The position numbers and the translations under genes were made by a program. 11,074 nt of DNA from contig DAOVLG010000029.1 in the NCBI GenBank assembly GCA_030631385.1, positions 1-11,074 on the forward strand, written 5' to 3'. Of this stretch, positions 1-7,140 are shown one piece after another. Source of the DNA: Candidatus Coatesiibacteriota bacterium (GTDB taxonomy: Bacteria > RBG-13-66-14). Every line of letters begins with the position of its first letter. Position 1 is the stretch's first letter. The notes below the pieces were generated by a model that worked only from the letters and a program-made list of their open reading frames with translations, did not search any database and was not told the origin of the DNA.

Positions 1-447
1 CGTTGGATCGCTGTTCCGCGAGGGGAGTTTCTTATCGCTCGAATGCATTCTCCGCGAGCGGCGCGTAACCAATGGTTCCCGTTGGTCGCTCGCGTTATTC
101 ACCAAGACAAGGGGTTTTGCCAGAGGCATAGCTCGCTTCGCTCGGTTCAACCCCTTGCCCAAAGAAAAGGTTTTCGTAGCTGAGCTTTCATGCGTACTCA
201 ATAATTTTGCATTGGGTGCCAGCGGGACGGGGATATAATGACGGTCGCCCGCCGAGAAAGCCACGCGGCGGTTCGTGGCACCGCCGGCGCAGCGGCGATG
301 CCGGAGAAACAGATAAAAGACGGTGTACATTCATCCACCGGTTGGAGCTGCACTGCAACCGTCACCTCAAACCAATCGTACCAACCTATCTCCGCAAGAG
401 ACGCATAGTGGTTCATTCCTAGGTAGTGGTTGCTTTATTAAACTGAA
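1..447. other. Gene-poor leader region with inverted repeats
   Basis: I see no convincing gene here. The short open frames have arginine- and serine-rich, unconserved translations and no Shine-Dalgarno sequence. The first 160 bases hold several inverted repeats. One is an 8-bp perfect stem (53-60 with 87-94) enclosing a 5-bp stem (68-72 with 82-86). Another is a 9-bp perfect pair (108-116 with 149-157). The 55-60 arm could alternatively pair with 36-41. From about 212 there is a promoter-like site, then a GC-rich stretch with two mutually exclusive 6-bp stems (260-286). In Firmicutes ctsR and mcsA would lie here; nothing resembling a zinc-finger CxxC protein or a CtsR repressor is visible. 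Confidence 0.5.
212..239 (+). promoter_or_regulatory. Candidate sigma-70 promoter upstream of the McsB-like gene
   Basis: A TTGGGT -35 (212-217) is separated by 16 bp from a perfect TATAAT -10 (234-239). Transcription would start near 246 and leave an untranslated leader of about 200 nt before the ATG at 448. The -10 is strong and the -35 only moderate. No other promoter of this quality lies between here and the gene. Confidence 0.45.
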
Positions 448-1455
448 ATGATCCCAATCACACCCAGCCTCGATCTCCTCCGGCGTCCCCCACGCTGGTT
501 CTCGTCCAACGCCAACCCGATCTGGTTGGCCACGCGCGTCACCGCCATCCGCAACGTTGAGGGAACGCCCTTCGTCCCGCGGGGTGCCGAGCGCCGCCGG
601 CTGCTGGAACAGCTCGAAGTTTTGGCCAGCATCCTCGGTACCGGCGCCCGGCTGGCGATTTTCGATGATTACGGCGGGACCGACTGGTGGACAGAGCGGG
701 CTCTCTGGCCCCCGATTCTCACCGAGGACGCCCGGTTGTACCTCTCGGCGGGGGAGGATCGCTGGCTGATCCTGGGGGGGAAGGACCACGCCGTTTTCTC
801 GGCCGTCGCTGTGGATCCGGAAAACCTCGACCGCCTGCTCGAGCAGGTCCGGCTCTTCGAACGGGCCTTTTCCCGTGTCGGCGAACCGGCCTACGACGAG
901 GAGTACGGGCATCTTACCAGCTCACCCCGTCGGGCGGGGGCGGGTCTCGGGGTGGAGTTGATCCTCCACCTGCCCGGTCTCATGCTCACCCGCCAGTTGC
1001 GCCGTCTCCTCTCCGCCGCGGTCCAGCTCGGCTTCTGGGGGACCGCCGTGGGACCCGTCGGCGGGGGGTTGGTGGTCCTGGTAAACCTCGTCGCCCTCAA
1101 GCGGGAGCCGGAGGGTATAATCGGATCTGCCGGGCGTCTCGGGGAGCTTCTCTCCGGGGCCGAGGAGGCCGCCCGGGGGGCCCTTCTCTCCGACCGAAGG
1201 CGTCTGGTCGAGGACGGCGTCGGGCGGGCCTTGGGTATCGTCAGCCGGGGCAAGCGCTACGACGAACTCGAGGCGGGCACCCTCTGCTCCTGGTTGCGGC
1301 TGGGTCGGTGCCTGGACCTCATACGCCGGCCCTCCATGACCCGGATCAACGTGGCTCTCTGGAGTCTGCAGGCCAGCCTGCTCGGTTCCCTGGCCCGTTG
1401 GCGCTCCCTCACCCCCCTGGAGGCCCGGACCGAGGTGCTGACCAGACTTCGCTAG
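448..1455 (+). CDS. mcsB: McsB-like protein, probable catalytically dead arginine kinase
   Basis: This 335-residue protein matches the ATP:guanido phosphotransferase family member McsB (protein arginine kinase, about 360 residues) by eye along its whole length. The 'LATRV..IRNVEG.PF' stretch at residues 27-42 fits McsB 'LSSRIRLARN'. 'AYDEEYGHLTSSP' (148-160) fits 'AFDE.LGYLT.CP'. 'HLPGLMLTRQL' (174-184) is nearly identical to the family. Yet the catalytic features are missing. The NEEDH loop reads GGKDH (110-114) and its following arginine is V116. The nucleophile-region cysteine is S159. CPTNVGTGLR reads SPRRAGAGLG (159-168), so the ATP-binding arginine is lost. The RGIYGEGSEALGN segment is replaced by a Gly/Val-rich run (198-213). 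The C-terminal RDxxRA phosphoarginine-sensing motif is not recognisable. No frame break is seen, so selection seems to keep the protein. It lies 296 bp upstream of clpC, the classical McsB-ClpC linkage. The ATG lacks a clear Shine-Dalgarno sequence, so the exact start is uncertain. I infer an adaptor or regulatory role. Confidence 0.75.
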   Translation: MIPITPSLDLLRRPPRWFSSNANPIWLATRVTAIRNVEGTPFVPRGAERRRLLEQLEVLASILGTGARLAIFDDYGGTDWWTERALWPPILTEDARLYLSAGEDRWLILGGKDHAVFSAVAVDPENLDRLLEQVRLFERAFSRVGEPAYDEEYGHLTSSPRRAGAGLGVELILHLPGLMLTRQLRRLLSAAVQLGFWGTAVGPVGGGLVVLVNLVALKREPEGIIGSAGRLGELLSGAEEAARGALLSDRRRLVEDGVGRALGIVSRGKRYDELEAGTLCSWLRLGRCLDLIRRPSMTRINVALWSLQASLLGSLARWRSLTPLEARTEVLTRLR

Positions 1456-1484
1456 CGGTACACCTAGGTATACCCCCATAACCG

Positions 1485-1493
1485 TGCTATAAT
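1485..1493 (+). promoter_or_regulatory. Extended -10 promoter element
   Basis: TGCTATAAT is a perfect extended -10 hexamer 30 bp after the McsB-like stop codon. The expected -35 position (1465-1470, TAGGTA) is poor, which is tolerated in extended -10 promoters. It could give clpC a second, longer transcript. Confidence 0.4.
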
Positions 1494-1599
1494 ACTGGGG
1501 ATGGGTAAAACGGCTTGACACATCGGATCGTGTCGTATCGAAGGCGGGGGATTTGCCCCGATTTACCCTGACAGGCAGGCCGATTCCGACGAGGTGTGA

Positions 1600-1628
1600 T
1601 TGACCTTCCCCGTGGCCTGGGATAGAAT
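1600..1628 (+). promoter_or_regulatory. Probable clpC promoter
   Basis: TTGACC (1600-1605), a 17-bp spacer and TAGAAT (1623-1628) form a near-consensus sigma-70 promoter. Transcription would begin near 1635 and give a leader of about 117 nt. I found no CtsR heptad operator and no CIRCE element around it, so the usual Firmicute heat-shock controls are not evident. Confidence 0.6.
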
Positions 1629-1669
1629 CCGACCGATCCGATGAAGAAGTGAGGCTACACGTTTCAACC

Positions 1670-1712
1670 GATGGTTTGATCCTCCGGCGCATCCGTTGTT
1701 TTATCAACCATC
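1670..1712 (+). promoter_or_regulatory. Hairpin in the clpC 5' leader
   Basis: GATGGTTTGAT (1670-1680) pairs with ATCAACCATC (1703-1712), a 10-bp stem with one bulged T and a 22-nt loop. It sits between the predicted transcription start and the ribosome binding site (GGAG at 1743-1746). No T-run follows, so it is not a simple terminator. A role in mRNA stability or temperature-dependent translation is possible but unproven. Confidence 0.35.
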
Positions 1713-1751
1713 TTGGGTCGGACACCGAACCGCCCCGCCACCGGAGATGAA

Positions 1752-4217
<2,466 letters not shown>

Positions 4218-4248
4218 AGGGCGCCACGATGCGTAAAAAGTTGTTTTC

Positions 4249-4301
4249 GTAGGGCGGGGTTTCCATCCCCACCGCGGCGGCCCGCAGAGGGGCCGCCCTA
4301 C
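4249..4301. repeat. Palindromic intergenic repeat, GTAGGG type, copy 1
   Basis: A perfect 9-bp outer inverted repeat (4249-4257 with 4293-4301, GTAGGGCGG/CCGCCCTAC) encloses two inner hairpins. One is GGGG...CCCC around 4256-4270. The other is GGCGGCCC/GGGCCGCC around 4276-4296. The 4256-4257 bases are shared between the outer arm and the first inner stem. The layout matches the element at 7044-7100, which suggests a family scattered in the genome, possibly a REP- or MITE-like element. It starts 32 bp after the clpC stop and could protect the mRNA 3' end. Confidence 0.55.
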
Positions 4302-4309
4302 ACAATGAT

Positions 4310-4350
4310 CCCCTCGCCCCCTTTAGGGGGAGAGGGTTAGGGTGAGGGGG
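4310..4350. repeat. Palindromic repeat of the CCCTCGCCCCC / GGGTTAGGGTGAGGG type
   Basis: CCCTCGCCCCC (4311-4321) and GGGGGAGAGGG (4326-4336) form an imperfect stem with a TTTA loop, followed by GTTAGGGTGAGGG. Near-identical 'CCCTCACCCTAACCCTCTCCC' elements are a common intergenic repeat in many bacterial genomes, from general knowledge. It directly abuts the GTAGGG-type repeat, so two families are nested or adjacent. Confidence 0.5.
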
Positions 4351-4367
4351 GGGTAAAAACGGGCGAC

Positions 4368-4494
4368 CGGCAACGCCGGGCGGGGTACGGAGTCATCTAC
4401 TACCGAGGACCCGGACTACGCCGAGGTGTGGGTCTACCTCGAGGGGTTCGGTTACTGGCGAACCCCCGCCGGATTGCTGGAAATGTCTTTGTGA
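4368..4494 (+). pseudogene. Frameshifted C-terminal fragment of a lost gene
   Basis: From 4405 to the TGA at 4492-4494 one frame reads EDPDYAEVWVYLEGFGYW, then RTPAGLLEMSL and stop. This is a natural, aromatic-rich composition unlike random GC-rich frames. Just upstream, up to 4403, a different frame reads GYGVIYY. Removing one C at 4404 joins them into a smooth reading. There is no start codon or ribosome binding site. I infer the tail of a gene whose 5' part was lost, perhaps when the adjacent repeats were inserted. I do not recognise the family. Confidence 0.35.
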
Positions 4495-4553
4495 AACCCG
4501 GGCCGAGCGCACCGGTTTTTGACGGTCTGGACCGGTATCGAACGCCTTCCGCC

Positions 4554-4582
4554 TTGACCACCCAGAGTTAAATTGATTTGAT
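4554..4582 (+). promoter_or_regulatory. Candidate lipoprotein promoter
   Basis: TTGACC (4554-4559), a 17-bp spacer and TTTGAT (4577-4582) form a plausible promoter with a good -35 and a 4/6 -10. The transcription start would be about 30 nt before the ATG at 4619, which has GGAGG at a 7-nt spacing. Confidence 0.4.
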
Positions 4583-4618
4583 GGACAATGAAATCAATAC
4601 CTGGCCGGAGGTTTTGAC

Positions 4619-5671
4619 ATGAGAAGGGACATCCTTAAAATAGTGCTCGTCCTGCTTCCCGCGTTCTTCGTTTTTACGGGCTGCGGCGGGGAGGAGCCCG
4701 AGGAGCCGGCCGTCATCCCGATGGAGAAGGCCCCCACCCAGGTGGGCCAGTGGGTCGAGTACGCCATCCAGGACGCCGTGACACTGACCCTGTCACTCCT
4801 GGCCGAGGAGGAGTTCGAGGGTGAGCCCTGTTACTGGTTCGAGCTCTTCATCGAAGCCGACGCCGTGGCCGCCATGGAGAACGCCAGAGAGAGTATTCTG
4901 GATGCGCTGGAGGAGGAGGGTCTCACCGATGAAGAGAGGGCCGGGCTGGAAGAGGCTTTGGTGGGTATCGCTGAGGGCCTGGCCGCCATGGAGGAGGAGG
5001 GTGTCCCGACCGAGCAGGAGGTGATCCTCAAGGCCCTGGTGGCGAAATCTGCGTACGTGGACCTGATGACCGAAATTGATAACTTCATCGCCGAGCCCGA
5101 TCTCCCCCAGGCGGATTTCATCATGTACGTGGTCGCCCCGGTGGCGGAGGAGGATAAGATAGAGCACTTCCACGCCCTCGTGGACCGTATCGGTGAGATC
5201 GTCAAGCGTCTCATCGTCCAGCCCGATCCGGAGACGGTGTTCGAGCTGGACCTGCCGGACGTCGTCGCCTTCGCCAAGGAGGAGGTCCAAACGCCCGAGG
5301 ATGTGCCGGAGGTCCATTTTCAGTACGAATGGCACGCCGAGGGCGAGGTCGAGGAGGGCGAGCTGATCGAGCTGCCCGACTTCGAGCTGGTCAGGGACCA
5401 AACCCTGGAGCTTCTGGGCAAGACCTACGCCTGCGACCTGGTGGTTATCACCGAGGGTGAGGAGAAGATAGACGTCTACTACACGCCCGCCGTTCCCTTC
5501 TTCGGTCTCCTCCAGGCCGTGGCCGAGGGCGAGGTGGTCGTCACGCTCGTCGGATACGGCATGGAGGGCGCGGAGTCCCGGCTGGCCGAGGGCGAGATAC
5601 CCGTGATGAGCGTGGCGGAGCTGGAGGCCATGTTTACCGCCGGGGCGGAGGTCGAGGCCGAAGAGGGCTAG
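4619..5671 (+). CDS. Acidic lipoprotein of unknown function
   Basis: This 350-residue protein begins with a lipoprotein signal peptide: MRRDILK, a hydrophobic stretch, then FTGC with the lipidated cysteine at residue 22. GG-EEPEEPEEP-like acidic residues follow, so the mature protein is anchored at a membrane, probably facing the periplasm or cell surface. The start is supported by GGAGG 7 nt upstream. The mature part is strikingly rich in Glu and Asp and poor in basic residues. Residues about 80-220 look helical, with repeated 'EEEG' turns. The flanks look beta-rich: 'VGQWVEYAI', 'GEPCYWFEL', 'LGKTYACDLVVI' and 'KIDVYYTPAVPFFGLLQ'. Two further cysteines (in GEPCYW and TYACDL) could form a disulfide. 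The ordering of the beta segments recalls periplasmic lipid- or ligand-binding half-barrels, but I cannot assign a family. Confidence 0.85.
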   Translation: MRRDILKIVLVLLPAFFVFTGCGGEEPEEPAVIPMEKAPTQVGQWVEYAIQDAVTLTLSLLAEEEFEGEPCYWFELFIEADAVAAMENARESILDALEEEGLTDEERAGLEEALVGIAEGLAAMEEEGVPTEQEVILKALVAKSAYVDLMTEIDNFIAEPDLPQADFIMYVVAPVAEEDKIEHFHALVDRIGEIVKRLIVQPDPETVFELDLPDVVAFAKEEVQTPEDVPEVHFQYEWHAEGEVEEGELIELPDFELVRDQTLELLGKTYACDLVVITEGEEKIDVYYTPAVPFFGLLQAVAEGEVVVTLVGYGMEGAESRLAEGEIPVMSVAELEAMFTAGAEVEAEEG

Positions 5672-5690
5672 AGCTTCCGTGTTGAAAAAC

Positions 5691-5712
5691 AGGGGCTCCC
5701 GCGGGAGCCCCT
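5691..5712. terminator. Bidirectional terminator between convergent genes
   Basis: A perfect 22-bp palindrome has arms AGGGGCTCCCG and its exact complement, with no unpaired loop in the DNA. On the minus strand it is followed by a short T-run (complement of GAAAAAC, 5684-5690), which suits the barrel gene ending at 5731. On the plus strand the stem is 20 bp past the lipoprotein stop and is followed by TTCCCCC, a weaker tail. Confidence 0.75.
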
Positions 5713-5730
5713 TCCCCCGTGCGCATCGCG

Positions 5731-6228
5731 TTAGTGTGGATGGACGAAGAACGTGGCGCCCAGCGTGACGGCCCAGTGAGGGGGGGTGCCGACCCGGCAC
5801 TCGACGCTCAGCCCCATCTTCTCCCCCAGGGCTAAGTCCAGACCCAGGCTCAGGTGTGCCCCCATGTTTTTGATCGGCCCCAACCCAAATCCCAGCTCCA
5901 CGTGACCCCCGAACCCACCGGGATTCCCGATGAAGTACCCCCCCCACGACCTCGGCCCAGAGGGCGCCCCAGATGTTCGGTTCTCCGTAGTTCGGGTCGC
6001 CGGGGTCTTTCTCGTCGTAAGCGTGCTCGTAATCGTAGAAGAGGGCGTACAGGAACTCGACGCCGATGAGCCGGCGACCCATCCATCGGCCCTAGGCATT
6101 ATAACGGGGTTGATGTAGCCCGCCTGGGGGGTGATGCGAAAGAACGGTTCGATGTCCCCCGCCCCGGCGGGCTGGAGGGAGGTCAGCGTCAAGAGGGTTG
6201 CCGTGAGGATGACGAGAACGGGTTTCAT
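5731..6228 (-). CDS. Small exported beta-barrel-like protein with two compensating frameshifts
   Basis: The open frame codes 165 residues. It starts with a signal peptide (MKPVLVILTATLLTL...PAGA, cleavage likely after residue 23) and has AGAGG just upstream of the ATG. Residues 25-45 and the final 68 residues ('YFIGNPGGFGGHVELGFGLG', then 'LGLDLALGEKMGLSV') look like amphipathic barrel strands. The middle 50 residues as read are a Ser/Thr/Arg-rich jumble. In the next frame the same DNA (about 6090 to 5940) reads MGRRLIGVEFLYALFYDYEH and then AYDEKDPGDPNYGEPNIWGALWA. That version aligns with the upstream neighbour's 'GGLELAYVGYYNIISRW...'. So the true protein probably switches frame near 6080-6091 and back at a run of eight Cs (5938-5945). 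This could be sequencing or assembly error, or a real lesion that left the frame open. Probable outer-membrane protein of unknown role. Confidence 0.6.
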   Translation of the reverse strand: MKPVLVILTATLLTLTSLQPAGAGDIEPFFRITPQAGYINPVIMPRADGWVAGSSASSSCTPSSTITSTLTTRKTPATRTTENRTSGAPSGPRSWGGYFIGNPGGFGGHVELGFGLGPIKNMGAHLSLGLDLALGEKMGLSVECRVGTPPHWAVTLGATFFVHPH

Positions 6229-6315
6229 GCGCGCCTCTTTTAAACTTTTTTACGCCGTCACCGTCGCGAAGGATGTACATACTGAGGAGTCAGAAGCTGT
6301 AGCTCAGGCCGAAGC

Positions 6316-6861
6316 CTAAAAGATGTAGTAAACCCCGACGCCGAATGCGGAGGCGATGATGTAGAAATCGAGGTCCGCCGACAACCCCCAGCCGCCCCCC
6401 AAGGCGAAGTCCATGCCGGCGCCCAGGCGACCGGCGGGACCGGCCTTCACACCTTCGCCCGACGGGTCGAAGGCGAGGTAAACGGCAAGCTCGAAGTGAA
6501 AGCCCAGTCCCTCGATCCCACCGAAGCCGTATCCTCCGACGAACCCGGGGCCGAAGAGGGAATTGAACACCTTTTCCGAGTCGCGGTCCCAGCGCGATAT
6601 AATATTGTAGTAGCCGACGTAGGCCAGTTCGAGCCCGCCGTACCAGTTCGCCCCCCAGGTGAACCTGGCTCCCGCCGTCAGACCGTAGTCCTCGTACATG
6701 GATCCCAGGAAACTCAGGTTGAACTTCAGCCTCGACCGGGGGCTGATGGTGTCGCCGGCGTCTGTTTGGGCCGTATTGACGACGGGTTCCTCCTGGGCGT
6801 ACGCCGGAGTCATTGTCAAGCCGACCAGAAGAATTCCGAGTACGACTAAGTTCGTCCTCAT
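6316..6861 (-). CDS. Small outer-membrane beta-barrel-like protein
   Basis: This is a 181-residue exported protein with signal peptide MRTNLVVLGILLVGLTMTPAYA and cleavage before QEEP. The start at 6861 is preferred over an ATG at 6879 because AGGAGG lies 9 nt before it, and the six extra residues would be the translated ribosome binding site. The mature part alternates aromatic and small residues as in transmembrane strands ('GARFTWGANWYGGLELAYVGYY', 'FHFELAVYLAF', 'GAGMDFALGGGWGLSADLDFYI'). It ends in YYIF, a C-terminal phenylalanine typical of BAM-inserted barrels. It is a diverged paralogue of the gene 87 bp downstream and probably shares its transcript, driven from the promoter at 6963-6991. 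Substrate and role are unknown. Confidence 0.8.
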   Translation of the reverse strand: MRTNLVVLGILLVGLTMTPAYAQEEPVVNTAQTDAGDTISPRSRLKFNLSFLGSMYEDYGLTAGARFTWGANWYGGLELAYVGYYNIISRWDRDSEKVFNSLFGPGFVGGYGFGGIEGLGFHFELAVYLAFDPSGEGVKAGPAGRLGAGMDFALGGGWGLSADLDFYIIASAFGVGVYYIF

Positions 6862-6950
6862 CTTCGCGCTCCTCCTCATATCCGTGCAACCCTGCTTCGA
6901 CCGCGGCCATCACCGAGCCGGTAACCCCATCCCCGCCGCCGGATAGTGTT

Positions 6951-6965
6951 ATTACAAGATGTAAT
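6951..6965. promoter_or_regulatory. Operator-like dyad overlapping the barrel promoter
   Basis: ATTACA-AGA-TGTAAT is a perfect 6-bp dyad with a 3-bp centre. It covers the expected transcription start (about 6956) and the last bases of the -10 of the minus-strand promoter, where a bound repressor would block RNA polymerase. The half-site resembles TACA/TGTA operators of BlaI/CopY-type repressors, but those have a 2-bp centre, so the family is not assigned. No regulator gene is in the window. Confidence 0.45.
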
Positions 6966-6991
6966 ATACAGAGACCGTTGCAAAATGTCAA
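6963..6991 (-). promoter_or_regulatory. Strong promoter for the two barrel genes
   Basis: On the minus strand a perfect TTGACA (6991-6986), a 17-bp spacer and TATATT (6968-6963) form the best promoter in the window. The transcript would start near 6956 and reach the ATG at 6861 after about 95 nt. Confidence 0.7.
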
Positions 6992-7043
6992 TCTAGCGCA
7001 ATTGTGATGATTCTCAGCGTTATTAGCAGCCACGCATATTCCC

Positions 7044-7100
7044 CGTAGGGGTGGGGCTCTGTCCCCGCCCGCGGGCGACTTACGTAGGGTCGCCCCTACG
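7044..7100. repeat. Palindromic intergenic repeat, GTAGGG type, copy 2
   Basis: Outer arms CGTAGGGG (7044-7051) and CCCCTACG (7093-7100) are a perfect 8-bp inverted repeat. Inside are a GGGG-CTCTG-TCCCC hairpin and a GGGCGAC/GTCGCCC pair. An alternative tight hairpin CGTAGGG-TCGC-CCCTACG occupies 7083-7100. The same order of parts is seen at 4249-4301. It lies downstream of the HExxH gene's stop and may act as its 3' end structure. Confidence 0.55.
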
Positions 7101-7140
7101 AATACGCTACTTACGCAACAGTCGCAATTATTGAAACGAC

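Larger units (their letters stand above)
4218..4618. other. Intergenic region with palindromic repeats and a gene remnant
   Basis: This 401-bp gap holds two dispersed-type palindromic repeats (4249-4301 and 4310-4350), a short frameshifted coding remnant (about 4368-4494), a pair of ACCGGT palindromes exactly 20 bp apart (4511 and 4531), and a promoter candidate (4554-4582) for the lipoprotein gene. There is no intact gene. Confidence 0.55.

Noticed and set aside
108..157. Possible tRNA (GGTTCAA T-loop-like string and a 9-bp closing pair)
   Set aside because: It is too short, the closing stem is 9 bp, and there are no D-arm or anticodon-arm helices or conserved positions.
260..286. True H-type pseudoknot
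   Set aside because: Connecting loops of 0 and 1 nt cannot span 6-bp stems, so the pairings are alternatives.
207..422. 71-codon plus-strand frame with scattered Cys/His, considered as McsA
   Set aside because: It has no CxxC pairs and no uvr motif, its composition is Arg-rich, and it has no ribosome binding site.
687..1481. 264-codon frame overlapping the McsB-like gene
   Set aside because: Gly/Arg/Pro-rich shadow frame typical of GC-rich DNA; the other frame has clear McsB similarity.
1545..1560. Terminator after the McsB-like gene (CGGGG...CCCCG)
   Set aside because: Only a 5-bp stem with no T-run after it, and it lies between promoter candidates.
1713..1751. TTG start for ClpC adding 13 residues
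   Set aside because: The added residues are not family-like, and the ATG at 1752 has a ribosome binding site and the standard ClpC N-terminus.
4793..6082. Long minus-strand open frame of 429 codons
   Set aside because: Most of it is the antisense shadow of the lipoprotein gene. Only its first ~50 codons (6082 to about 5940) look real, and these are the frame-shifted middle of the barrel gene.
6862..6879. Upstream ATG for the first barrel protein
   Set aside because: The six extra codons consist of the AGGAGG ribosome binding site for the ATG at 6861.
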